From assembly GCF_026241095.1 (NCBI RefSeq), contig NZ_JAPFGB010000024.1, forward strand, positions 1 through 64,000: a DNA stretch of 64,000 nucleotides. The letters run 5' to 3'. Below, in pieces: positions 24,691-33,192 of this stretch. This stretch comes from Saccharopolyspora sp. NFXS83. Lineage in GTDB: Bacteria; Actinomycetota; Actinomycetes; Mycobacteriales; Pseudonocardiaceae. The notes under the pieces were generated by a model, which worked only from the letters and a program-made list of their open reading frames with translations, did no database searches and was not told the origin of the DNA. Each line of letters opens with the position of its first letter. Within the stretch, counting starts at the first letter, position 1. The position numbers were made by a program, and so were the translations under genes.

Positions 24691-24704
24691 CGACCGCGCG
24701 GTCG
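24691..24704. promoter_or_regulatory. Candidate operator, 14-bp palindrome
   Basis: CGACCGCGCGGTCG is a perfect palindrome in the middle of the 327-nt gap between the XRE-TetR regulator and the MFS exporter. TetR dimers bind such sites. The rest of the gap shows no gene. Confidence 0.4.
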
Positions 24705-24865
24705 TCGGCGGGCGGGCTCGGCGGGTTCCACCGAGCGCTTCCGGCGCCACCACGGGCGTCGCGAAGCCCGAACATCCGCGCGAAGTCCTTAGCACCAGCG
24801 GTGTTCGGCGGCGCCGCCCCCTCAGCTGCGCCGCCGCTGCTGGACACCGTCAGGATGTGAGGGTG

Positions 24866-26284
24866 ATGGGAACAAGTGCCTCGCGGCTCGCACGGCGGCC
24901 GACGCAGCGCTGGCAGGCGTTGGTGGTGTGCCTGCTGGCGGGGTTCATGACCCTGCTCGACGTCAGCATCGTCAACGTCGCGCTGCCGTCCATGCAGCAG
25001 GGCCTGAACGCCCCGCCGGTCGCGCTGGGCTGGGTGGTGTCCGGCTACGCGCTCACCTTCGGACTGGTGCTGGTGCCCGCGGGCAGGCTCGGCGACGATC
25101 GCGGTCGCGGCCGGATGTTCCTCCTGGCGCTGCTGCTGTTCACCGCGGCCAGCGCCGCCGCCGGGTTCGCGCCGTCGGCGACCTGGCTGGTCATCGCCCG
25201 GCTCGTGCAGGGCGTGGCGGGCGGCATGCTCAACCCGCAGGTGCTGGGGCTGATCCAGCAGCTGTTCCAGGGCAGTGAGCGAGCGAAGGCGTTCGGACTG
25301 TTCGGCGCGGTGATCGGGTTGTCCACCGCGATCGGCCCGCTGCTCGGCGGGCTCATCATCGAACTCGCCGGGGACGAGCAGGGCTGGCGCTGGGTGTTCT
25401 TCGTCAACGTGCCGATCGGCGTGGCCGCGCTGGTGTTCGCCGCCAGGGTCCTGCCGAAGGCCGGGTCGGCGGAAGGCGCTCGCAGCCTCGACCTGGTGGG
25501 CGTGCTGCTGCTCGGCGCCGCGCTGCTGGCGTTGCTGCTGCCCCTGATCGAACGGGAGAGCGGCAGCGGCGCGCCGTGGTACCTGCTGCCGGCGGCACCG
25601 GTGCTGCTGGTGCTGTTCGTGCTGTGGGAACGCGGCTACCGCGCCAGTGGGCGGGAACCGCTGATCGACCTCGGCCTGTTCGGCATCCGCAGCTACAGCT
25701 TCGGCACCGCGCTGGGCATGCTGTACTTCGCCGGGTTCACCAGCATCTTCTTCGTGCTGGCGCTGTACTTCCAGCGCGGGCTGGGGTACTCGCCGTTGCA
25801 GGCGGGCCTGGCGATGACGCCGTTCGCCATCGGCTCGGCGGCGTCCTCCGCGCTCAGCGGCAGGCTGGTGAACCGGTTCGGCCGCTCCCTGGTCGTGCTG
25901 GGCCTGGTCGGCGCGCTGGCCGGGCTGGTCGTGACGGACCTGCTGCTCGCGGGCGGGCCCGGACACGTCGCCGGACTGCTCGTCGCGGGCCCGCTGCTGC
26001 TGGCCGGGATCGGCAGCGGCCTGGTCATCTCGCCGAACCAGACCGTCACCCTCGCCAAGGTCGACTCGGCTCGAGGTGGCACCGCCGCCGGGATCCAGCA
26101 GACCGGGCAGCGCCTCGGCACCGCGATCGGCACGGCGACCGCGTCGGGACTGTTCTTCAGCGCGCTCGCCGTCGGCGGCTACGACGCCGCGATCTCCACG
26201 GGCCTGCTGGTCGCTGTCGGGTTCGTCGCGCTGGCCCTGCTGCTGGCCGTCACCGAGCAGCTCATCCTGACGCGTCGTCGGTGA
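24866..26284 (+). CDS. MFS drug exporter, DHA2 (EmrB/QacA) type
   Basis: A 472-residue proton-coupled efflux protein with about 14 hydrophobic segments. Motif C-like VIGLSTAIGPLLGGLI marks it as an antiporter. The MFS motif A loop is GRLGDDRGRGRMF (near 80) and the family D1 motif LDVSIVNVALPSM (near 32-44). The start is ATG 24866, preceded by in-frame GTG codons and a weak GAGGG. The divergent XRE-TetR protein probably represses it. Substrates are probably hydrophobic drugs or the cell's own product, which the sequence cannot tell. Confidence 0.9.
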   Translation: MGTSASRLARRPTQRWQALVVCLLAGFMTLLDVSIVNVALPSMQQGLNAPPVALGWVVSGYALTFGLVLVPAGRLGDDRGRGRMFLLALLLFTAASAAAGFAPSATWLVIARLVQGVAGGMLNPQVLGLIQQLFQGSERAKAFGLFGAVIGLSTAIGPLLGGLIIELAGDEQGWRWVFFVNVPIGVAALVFAARVLPKAGSAEGARSLDLVGVLLLGAALLALLLPLIERESGSGAPWYLLPAAPVLLVLFVLWERGYRASGREPLIDLGLFGIRSYSFGTALGMLYFAGFTSIFFVLALYFQRGLGYSPLQAGLAMTPFAIGSAASSALSGRLVNRFGRSLVVLGLVGALAGLVVTDLLLAGGPGHVAGLLVAGPLLLAGIGSGLVISPNQTVTLAKVDSARGGTAAGIQQTGQRLGTAIGTATASGLFFSALAVGGYDAAISTGLLVAVGFVALALLLAVTEQLILTRRR

Positions 26285-27725
26285 CCGGGGCACCCGTGGC
26301 CAAGCGGGACTTGCGGTAGCCGTAGGCCAGGTAGATCACCAGGCCCAGCGCGAGCCAGACCGCGAACCGCGCCCAGGTGAGCACGCTCAGGTTCGTCATC
26401 AGGTACAGGCAGGCGAGGGCCGTGAGCACGGGCAGCACCGGCGACCACGGCATCCGGAACGGGCGCGGCAGGTCCGGTTTGCGGTGGCGCAGCACCGGAA
26501 TCGCGATGGCCACGATGACGAACCCGGACAGCGCGCCGATGCTCACCATGTCCGCGAGCTCCGCGATCGGCACGAAACCGCCGAGCAGCATCACGAGCAC
26601 GGCACCGCCGATCGTCACCCGGTGCGGAGTGCCCCACTTCCGGTGCACCTGCGACAGCTTCGGCGGCAGCAGCCCGTCCCGGCTCATGGCGAATCCGATG
26701 CGGCCGATGGTCACCAGCTCCACCAGCATCACCGAGGTCAGCCCGGTCACCGCGCCCAGCGCGATGAGCGCCGCCACCCAGTGGGCTCCGACGGAGTGGA
26801 ACGCGGCCGCCAGCGGAGCCGCCTCGTCGATCTGCGTGTAGTCGACCATCGCGCTGAGCACCAGGGCCACCAGCACGTACAGCACGGTGCACACCACCAG
26901 GCTGCCCAGCAGGCCCACCGGCAGGTCGCGGCGCGGGCGCTTGGTCTCCTCGCCGAGGTTGGCCAGCGCCTCGAAACCGGTGTAGGCGAAGAACACGATC
27001 GCGGCGGCCGTGAGCACGCCGCCGAACCCGTACATCGACTGCTCCATGCCCAGCGCCGCCGACACCAGCGGCTGTTCCAGGATGCTCGCGCCCTGCTCCG
27101 CGGGCTGCGCCGGCGGGACGAACGGCGTGAGGTGCGCGCCGTTGAAGAAGAACAGCCCGGCGACGATCACGAGCACGCACACCGACACCTTGACCACGAC
27201 CAGCGCGTTGGTCAGCCAGGACGACTCGCGGATTCCCAGGACGGCGACGACGGTGAGCACGCCGATGATCAGGATGGCGCCGACGTTGACCGTCGCGTCC
27301 TCGCTGAACCACTCCGGCGGCAGCCCGAGCAGGCTGGACACGTATCCCGACCAGCTCCGGGACACGACCGCGGCGCCGAGGGCGAACTCCAGCAGCAGGT
27401 CCCACCCGATGATCCAGGCGAAGATCTCGCCGAGCGTCGTGTAGCCGTAGGTGTAGGCGCTGCCGGCGGTCGGCACCGCGGAGGCCAGTTCCGCGTAGCA
27501 CAGCGCCGCGAGTGCGGCGACGACGCCGCCCACGAGGAACGCGAGGACCACCGCGGGCCCGGCGTGCTCCTTGGCCTCGATCCCCGCCAAGGTGAACACG
27601 CCGGTCCCGATGATGATGCCGATGCCGAAGCCGACGAGGTCGACACCGGAGAGCCGCCGAGCCAAGCTGCTGCGCTCGGTGCGTTCCAGCACGTCCTCGA
27701 CGGGAAGGGTTCGCAGAACACTCAC
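26262..27725 (-). CDS. APC-family amino-acid permease (CAT/YhdG-like)
   Basis: A 487-residue integral membrane amino-acid transporter with about 12 to 13 segments. The first segment carries the substrate motif GFGIGIIIGTGVFTLAG; AFLVGGVVAALAALCYAELA follows, and FFAYTGFEALANLGEE is the conserved helix-6 region of cationic amino-acid transporters. I place the start at GTG 27725; no ribosome site is seen and a TAACGT box lies just upstream, so the mRNA may be leaderless. The 3' end overlaps the MFS gene end by 23 nt on opposite strands. Confidence 0.88.
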   Translation of the reverse strand: MSVLRTLPVEDVLERTERSSLARRLSGVDLVGFGIGIIIGTGVFTLAGIEAKEHAGPAVVLAFLVGGVVAALAALCYAELASAVPTAGSAYTYGYTTLGEIFAWIIGWDLLLEFALGAAVVSRSWSGYVSSLLGLPPEWFSEDATVNVGAILIIGVLTVVAVLGIRESSWLTNALVVVKVSVCVLVIVAGLFFFNGAHLTPFVPPAQPAEQGASILEQPLVSAALGMEQSMYGFGGVLTAAAIVFFAYTGFEALANLGEETKRPRRDLPVGLLGSLVVCTVLYVLVALVLSAMVDYTQIDEAAPLAAAFHSVGAHWVAALIALGAVTGLTSVMLVELVTIGRIGFAMSRDGLLPPKLSQVHRKWGTPHRVTIGGAVLVMLLGGFVPIAELADMVSIGALSGFVIVAIAIPVLRHRKPDLPRPFRMPWSPVLPVLTALACLYLMTNLSVLTWARFAVWLALGLVIYLAYGYRKSRLATGAPVTDDASG

Positions 27726-27862
27726 GGGACGGCACGTTAGAACGTCCCGGAGCTGAAAGCGAAACATCGTCCGCGGCGTGACCGACCCGGTATCCGATCC
27801 TCACCCGCGCGCCGCCGATCGGGGCAACGATCGCGGCGACCGGCGGACGGGCGCCGCGATCG

Positions 27863-29977
27863 TCAGGCGACCACGTGCTCGGTGTCCCGGTTCCACACGC
27901 GGTGCCCGGCCAGGACCGCGATGAACTCGGCCATGAAACCGTCGGGCAGCGCCCCGCCCGTGGCCGCGGCGGTCACGACACCCTTGTCGGACACCACGCC
28001 GTCGCCGTCGCCGGCGTGGCGGACCTTGTCCACTCCGGCGCGCTGCAGCATCGCCAGCCCCTCGTCGCTGGCCGCGACGGGTTTCGCGTGCTTGAAGGCC
28101 TCCGCCACGAAGTGCACCGCGTAGCCGTCGGCCGACAGCGCCCGCACGCTGCCGCTGCCGCCGGGCACGATGACCCCGTCGTAGAGCGCCGAGGACATCG
28201 TGTTGATGGCACGGTCCACCGGGACGTCGCTCTCGTCGGCACCGCGCACGCTGCCGTCCCGGCTGCCGAGGACCTCGGCGGTCGCGCCGCGTTCGGCGAG
28301 CGCTTCGCGGATCTGGGCGACCTCGGCCTGATCGACGCCATCGGAGACCAGCACGGCGACGGTGCGGGTGGCGATGGTGTCGCTGACCGAGTGCGACTGG
28401 CTCAGCGCGGGGGAGTGCTTGCCGTGGTTGGGCCCCGCCGCGGCTGACGGGGGCGTGACGCCGACGCCTTCGGCGACGGCGATCGCGAGATCGTGGTCGA
28501 CCCGGTTGATCTGCTCCACGGCCGCTTCGCGCACGTGGTGGTGCTCGACCTTGCCGAGCTCGAACCGGAACGCGGCGATGATGTGGTCGCGTTCCCACGG
28601 CGCCATGCTGTTCCAGAACAGGGTGGCCTGCTGGTAGTGGTCCTGGAAGCTGTCGCTGCGCTGGCGGATCTTCGCGCCTTCCACCTTCTCCTGGTAATGC
28701 TGGAAGGCGCCGTTGCCGGCGCCCGCGATGACCGGGCAGCCGCCGCCGAGGCTGTTGTTGGAGTAGCTGGTCTGCCCCTGGTGGATGCGTTGCTGCTGGA
28801 AGCCGTCGCGCTGGTTGGTGGAGACCTCGGCGACCGGGCGGTTGACCGGGATGTGCGCGAAGTTCGGCCCGCCGAGCCGGATCAGCTGGGTGTCCAAGTA
28901 GGAGAAGTTGCGCGCCTGCAGCAGCGGATCGTTGGTGAAGTCGATGCCCGGCACCAGGTTCGCGGTGTGGAAGGCGACCTGTTCGGTCTCGGCGAAGAAG
29001 TTGTCCGGGTTGCGGTCGAGCACCATGCGCCCGACCGGGCGAACCGGGACCTCCTCCTCCGGGATGATCTTGGTGGCGTCGAGCAGGTCGAAGTCGAAGT
29101 CGTGCTCCTTGGACTCCTCGACGAGCTGCACGCCGAGCTCCCACTCCGGTCCGTGCCCGGCTTCGATGGCGTCCCACAGGTCCCGACGGTTGAAGTCCGG
29201 GTCCTTGCCCTGCACCTGCTGGCATTCCTCCCAGACCAGCGAATGCGTGCCCAGCCGCGGCTTCCAGTGGAACTTCACGAACGTGCCGGTGCCCTCGGCG
29301 TTGACGAAGCGGAAGGTGTGCACCCCGAAGCCCTGCATCATGCGGTAGCTGCGCGGCAGCGCCCGGTCCGACATCAGCCACATGATCATGTGCATCGTTT
29401 CCGGTTGCAGCGACACGAAGTCCCACAACGTGTCGTGCGCCGACTGCGCCTGCGGGATCTCGTTGTGCGGCTCGGGCTTCACCGCGTGCACGAAGTCGGG
29501 GAACTTGATGCCGTCCTGGATGAAGAACACCGGCATGTTGTTGCCGACCAGGTCGTAGTTGCCCTCCGCGGTGTAGAACTTCGTCGCGAACCCGCGCACG
29601 TCGCGCACCGTGTCCGCCGAACCGCGCGACCCCGCCACCGTGGAGAACCGGACGAACACCGGGGTGCGTCGACCCGGGTCGGTCAGGAACTTCGCCGCCG
29701 TGTAGTCGGCGAGGCGATCGTCATAGGCCTCGAAGTAGCCGTAGGCGCCCGCGCCGCGGGCGTGCACGACCCGCTCCGGAATGCGTTCGTGGTCGAAGTG
29801 GGTGATCTTCTCGCGGGCGTGGAAGTCCTCCAGCAGCGTGGGGCCGCGTGCTCCCACGGTCAAGGAATCATCGGTGTGGTCGACCCGCACGCCCTGCTGG
29901 GTGGTCAGGTAGGTGCCGTCCGGATCCTGGCGCACACCGTCGAGTTGTTCCTGCTTGTCGCCGTGCTGAGAAGCCAT
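27863..29977 (-). CDS. katE: Large-subunit catalase (HPII type) with DJ-1-like domain
   Basis: Haem catalase converting H2O2 to water and oxygen. The 704-residue length, with a C-terminal GATase1/DJ-1-like domain (about 545-704, [16 protein letters not shown] and [14 protein letters not shown]), marks the large clade-2 type. The catalytic His is H72 ([15 protein letters not shown]). The catalytic Asn lies in [11 protein letters not shown] near 145 and the haem-ligand Tyr in [23 protein letters not shown] lies upstream of the ATG. It stands alone; a structured repeat lies between it and the VTT-domain gene upstream. Confidence 0.96.
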   Translation of the reverse strand: MASQHGDKQEQLDGVRQDPDGTYLTTQQGVRVDHTDDSLTVGARGPTLLEDFHAREKITHFDHERIPERVVHARGAGAYGYFEAYDDRLADYTAAKFLTDPGRRTPVFVRFSTVAGSRGSADTVRDVRGFATKFYTAEGNYDLVGNNMPVFFIQDGIKFPDFVHAVKPEPHNEIPQAQSAHDTLWDFVSLQPETMHMIMWLMSDRALPRSYRMMQGFGVHTFRFVNAEGTGTFVKFHWKPRLGTHSLVWEECQQVQGKDPDFNRRDLWDAIEAGHGPEWELGVQLVEESKEHDFDFDLLDATKIIPEEEVPVRPVGRMVLDRNPDNFFAETEQVAFHTANLVPGIDFTNDPLLQARNFSYLDTQLIRLGGPNFAHIPVNRPVAEVSTNQRDGFQQQRIHQGQTSYSNNSLGGGCPVIAGAGNGAFQHYQEKVEGAKIRQRSDSFQDHYQQATLFWNSMAPWERDHIIAAFRFELGKVEHHHVREAAVEQINRVDHDLAIAVAEGVGVTPPSAAAGPNHGKHSPALSQSHSVSDTIATRTVAVLVSDGVDQAEVAQIREALAERGATAEVLGSRDGSVRGADESDVPVDRAINTMSSALYDGVIVPGGSGSVRALSADGYAVHFVAEAFKHAKPVAASDEGLAMLQRAGVDKVRHAGDGDGVVSDKGVVTAAATGGALPDGFMAEFIAVLAGHRVWNRDTEHVVA

Positions 29978-30079
29978 GCCGACCTCCGGGAGCGGGTTCG
30001 CCTGCCCCCGGTGGGTGCCCGCCCCGGCGGGTCGTTACGCCTCACTGCCTGTTTGAGCTTGGCGTGAGCAGTGGTCGCT

Positions 30080-30232
30080 CAGCGGAACCTCAGCGGCTTC
30101 CTCGCTGCGGGATCAATTTTTCGAGTGGCTCCGCCACACGCAAAATTGCTGTCCTCGCGAGAAAGCCGCTGAGAACCCGCCGGTGGTCGTCTTGCTCTGG
30201 CTGGTCACTGCTCAGCGGCTCCGCCGCTGACA
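30080..30232 (+). repeat. Structured dispersed repeat, copy B
   Basis: Outer arms CTCAGCGGCTTCCTCGC (30089-30105) and GCGAGAAAGCCGCTGAG (30157-30173) pair at 16 of 17 positions. A middle stem CAATTTT/AAAATTG (30114-30120 with 30142-30148) and an apical GTGGC-tccG-CCAC-type loop (30125-30137) complete a long hairpin. A linker (CCGCCGGTGGTCGT...TTGCTCTGG) and a second hairpin AGCGGC-tcc-GCCGCT follow. It fills the 309-nt gap between katE and the VTT gene. Copy C keeps the same layout with different, still paired bases. Confidence 0.8.
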
Positions 30233-30286
30233 ACACAACGACCAACAACGTCGCTCACCTGGGTAGGCAAGATCAGAGATAGGCGG

Positions 30287-30775
30287 TCAGCCGAAGAAGG
30301 GCAGCTGGTAAATCAGTTCCGGTGCGCCCGCGATGATCAGGAAGTGGATCGCCCGTCCGGCGAGGCTCACCGCCAGGAAACCGAGCAGCGGGAGGCCCGC
30401 CGCGCCGGAGAGGAAGCACAGGACGGTGAACGGGGGGAAGCTCGCGACGGCGCTGACGAACAGGACGCCGAGGCCCCACCACGGGTGCTGCTGAGTGCGG
30501 TCCTGGAACTTCTCCAGCCACGCCGCCCAGCGCCCGCCCTTGCGCGCTTCGGTCATGCGGCCGAGCCGGGTGCCGAGGCTGAAACCGCCCCGGCCCGCCA
30601 AGTAGAACAGCGTCTTGCCCGTCATCTGCCCGATCGCGGCGGCCAGCGCCAGTGCCCACCAGTTCAGCCCGTCGACGCTGGTGAGGACGCCGACCAGGTA
30701 GAGCTCGATGTTGGCGAGCGGGAAGACGCTGCCCAGCAGGGCGGTTCCGGCGGTGGCCAGCAGCCATCCGATCAT
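30287..30775 (-). CDS. VTT-domain (YqaA/DedA-like) membrane protein
   Basis: A 162-residue inner-membrane protein with about four hydrophobic stretches. The re-entrant GMTGK-like motif is seen as AAIGQMTGKTLFYLAGRGG (about 45-63). A cytoplasmic loop rich in Arg/Lys is at 68-98, and a second re-entrant segment SFPPFTVLCFLSGAAGLP at 111-128. This matches the short YqaA branch of the VTT/DedA group, whose members move lipids or keep the proton gradient; the role here is unproven. The upstream gap to 31014 contains no gene. Confidence 0.8.
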   Translation of the reverse strand: MIGWLLATAGTALLGSVFPLANIELYLVGVLTSVDGLNWWALALAAAIGQMTGKTLFYLAGRGGFSLGTRLGRMTEARKGGRWAAWLEKFQDRTQQHPWWGLGVLFVSAVASFPPFTVLCFLSGAAGLPLLGFLAVSLAGRAIHFLIIAGAPELIYQLPFFG

Positions 30776-31014
30776 CGTGCGAGTCCCGGCCGCGTGTCGT
30801 CGGGGCGGGGGCGAGCGGACATCAGGCGATACTCCACGGAACTCGAACGGGGGAACGGGGCGACCTTACCGGGGCGTCCGGGCAGGTCATCGGGGGAGTG
30901 GGGCGGTGCGCGAGTTGTTCCGGTACGTCCTGTTCCGCGCGGTGACGGCCGGTCGGAACATCCGGAGCCGGTTGGGAATTCGTGGTGACACCGTGCGGCC
31001 GGATCGTGGTCCGC

Positions 31015-31728
31015 TCAGTGCTGCTCGTCGGCGTCCGGGTTCCAGGCCAGCAAGCGGACCCTGCTGACGGTGCGCAGGTGGCGGCGCATCGCGGTGCTAG
31101 CGGTGCGGGGATTGCCCGCGCGGATCGCCTCCGCGATGCGCTCGTGCTGGGCCAGCGACTTCGGTGGCCGGTTCGGCTGGCGCAGCGACTCCTGGCGGCT
31201 CTCGGCGATCTCCTCGGCGATGGTGCGCATGAACTCCGCGAGCATCGCGCTGTGCGCGGCGGCGGTGATCGCGGCGTGGAAGCGGCGGTCGCCGTCACCG
31301 CCCAGTTCGCCGCGTTCGACCTGGGCGCGCATGTCGGCGAGCGCCGCGTCGATCTCCGCGAGGTCGGCCTCGGTGCGGCGTTCGGCGGCGAGCTCGGCGA
31401 GCTTGGTCTCCAGGCCTTCGCGGGCGTCGAGCACGTCGGGGAGCCGGTTGCGGCGGGCCACCAGCTCGTCGACGGGCTCGCTGTCCAGCGTGCGGCGCAG
31501 CAGGTAGGTGCCGCCGCCGTGGCGGACCTCGACCAGTCCCTGCACCTCCAGCACCACGATCGCCTGGCGCACCGATGCCCGGCTGACGCCGAGCCGCTCC
31601 GCGAGCTCGCGCTCCGGCGGCAGCCGATCGCCGACTTCGAGGCCGGACGCCGCGACGTGCTCGCGCAACCGCAGCACGACCTGCTCGTAGAGCCTCGGTC
31701 GGGTCAACGGCCGCAGCGCGTCGGACAC
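31015..31728 (-). CDS. FCD-type GntR regulator of the malonate locus (MatR-like)
   Basis: A 237-residue FadR-subfamily repressor. Residues about 8-75 are the GntR winged helix (LYEQVVLRLREHVAASGLEVGDRLPPERELAERLGVS is its core region, split by the expected turn). Residues about 95-220 are the all-helical FCD effector domain with its metal-site Asp/His residues (RRFHAAITAAAH, HERIAEAI). The GTG at 31728 follows GGGGATGGA. It is divergent from matC-matB, as MatR is in the rhizobial mat operon. Malonate or malonyl-CoA as effector is inferred from that arrangement. Confidence 0.85.
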   Translation of the reverse strand: MSDALRPLTRPRLYEQVVLRLREHVAASGLEVGDRLPPERELAERLGVSRASVRQAIVVLEVQGLVEVRHGGGTYLLRRTLDSEPVDELVARRNRLPDVLDAREGLETKLAELAAERRTEADLAEIDAALADMRAQVERGELGGDGDRRFHAAITAAAHSAMLAEFMRTIAEEIAESRQESLRQPNRPPKSLAQHERIAEAIRAGNPRTASTAMRRHLRTVSRVRLLAWNPDADEQH

Positions 31729-31787
31729 TCCATCCCCCGTTCCTCCGGAGATCGCGGAAGCCAAGACTAGCAGCGGTGCAGCGGAGC

Positions 31788-31866
31788 AGTGGTTCGAGCA
31801 CTGGACCACTTCGGGTCTTGACGCTCCAGTTCTGGCGGCGCAAAGTGGTCCAGCCAGTAAACCACT
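31788..31866. promoter_or_regulatory. Two direct copies of AGTGGT-N11-ACCACT
   Basis: AGTGGT and ACCACT half-sites separated by exactly 11 nt occur twice, at 31788-31810 and 31844-31866, 56 bp apart and in the same gap as the mat promoters. TGGT...ACCA halves are the usual recognition words of FadR-type GntR proteins. A TTGACG -35-like box (31818-31823) lies between the two sites. They are strong candidates for operators of the adjacent regulator, controlling both directions. Confidence 0.65.
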
Positions 31867-31910
31867 GTGTCCGGTCTCCTCCGAGGCGCATGGACGGTGA
31901 GGAGACAACG

Positions 31911-33167
31911 GTGTCGCCCGAGCTGATTTCCATCTTCGCGCTCGTGGCCTGCTTCGTGCTGGCCACGACGATGTCGGTGAACATGGGGGTGTTGTCGTTC
32001 GCCGCGGCTTTCGCGGTCGGCAAGCTCGCCGGAGGGCTCTCCGACGACGACATCTTCGCCGGCTTCCCCGGGGACATCTTCGTGGTCCTGGTCGGGGTGA
32101 CGTACCTGTTCGCCATCGCCCGCGCCAACGGCACCACGGACTGGCTGGTGCACTGGGCGGTGCGGCTAGTCGGCGGCAGGCTCGTGGTGATCCCGTGGGT
32201 GATGTTCGGGATCGCGGCGCTGCTCACCGCCATCGGCGCGGTCAGCCCCGCCGCCTGCGCGATCATCGCGCCGATCGCGCTGAACCTCGCCGCCCGACAT
32301 GGGATCAACCCGCTGCTGATGGGCGCGATGGTCGTGCACGGCGCGCAAGCGGGCGGGTTCTCGCCGATCAGCGTGTACGGCGTGATCGTCAACGGGGTTG
32401 TCGCCGACAACGGACTGGCGGGCAGCCCGCTCCTGCTGTTCCTGGGCAGCTTCGCGGTGAACCTGATGATCGCGGCGGTCGTGTTCGTCGTGTTCGGCGG
32501 ACTGCGCACCGCCCGCGCCGACGCCACCGCAGCACCGGACGACTCCGCCGATGAGCCCGAGCGCCTGCGGCTCACCCGCGACCGGGTGCTGACGTTGCTC
32601 GGCCTGGCCGCGCTCGTCGTGTGCACCCTCGTGTTCGAACTCGATGCCGGGCTGGTGGCGATGAGCGTCGCGGTGGTGCTCACCGTGGTCTCGCCGAAGA
32701 CCGCGGCGAACGCGCCCGCCGAGGTCACCTGGCCGACGGTGCTGCTCATCTGCGGTGTGCTGACCTACGTCAGCGTGCTGCAGGAGATGGGCACGATCGA
32801 CTACGTCGGGAACGCGGTCGCCGGGGTCGGTCTGCCGCTGCTGGCCGCGTTGCTGCTGTGCTACATCGGCGGCGTCGTGTCGGCGTTCGCCTCCTCCGTG
32901 GGGTTGATGGGGGCGTTGATCCCGCTGGCGGTGCCCTTCCTCGCCACCGGCACGATCGGCCCGATCGGCATGGTGACCGCGCTGGCGGTCGCCGCCACGC
33001 TGGTGGACGTCAGCCCGTTCTCCACCAACGGCGCCATCGTGCTGGCCAACGCGAAGGGCGTGGACCGCGAAGTCTTCTTCCGCCGTCTGATGATCTACGG
33101 CGGGGTGGTCGTGGCCGTGGGCCCGCTTGTGGCGTGGCTCATTTTCGTCCTCCCCGGACTGGGGTGA
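31911..33167 (+). CDS. matC: Malonate/dicarboxylate transporter, MatC type
   Basis: A 418-residue membrane carrier with about 12 hydrophobic segments and the MatC N-domain pattern (ELISIFALVACFVLATTMSV, VNMGVLSFAAAFAVG). It has the paired ion-transporter hairpins, including TAIGAVSPAACAIIAP near 105 and VDVSPFSTNGAIVLANA near 372. It imports malonate in the rhizobial system. GTG at 31911 has GAGGAG 6 nt upstream and is preferred to ATG at 31890. It is the first gene of a transcript with matB and the carboxyltransferase fusion. Confidence 0.85.
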   Translation: MSPELISIFALVACFVLATTMSVNMGVLSFAAAFAVGKLAGGLSDDDIFAGFPGDIFVVLVGVTYLFAIARANGTTDWLVHWAVRLVGGRLVVIPWVMFGIAALLTAIGAVSPAACAIIAPIALNLAARHGINPLLMGAMVVHGAQAGGFSPISVYGVIVNGVVADNGLAGSPLLLFLGSFAVNLMIAAVVFVVFGGLRTARADATAAPDDSADEPERLRLTRDRVLTLLGLAALVVCTLVFELDAGLVAMSVAVVLTVVSPKTAANAPAEVTWPTVLLICGVLTYVSVLQEMGTIDYVGNAVAGVGLPLLAALLLCYIGGVVSAFASSVGLMGALIPLAVPFLATGTIGPIGMVTALAVAATLVDVSPFSTNGAIVLANAKGVDREVFFRRLMIYGGVVVAVGPLVAWLIFVLPGLG

Positions 33168-33192
33168 CATGGAACCGAGCTCGGAGGTACGC

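Noticed and set aside
24647-26293. 548-codon open frame opposite the MFS gene
   Set aside because: Gln/Arg/His/Glu-rich shadow of a membrane protein read backwards; no domain.
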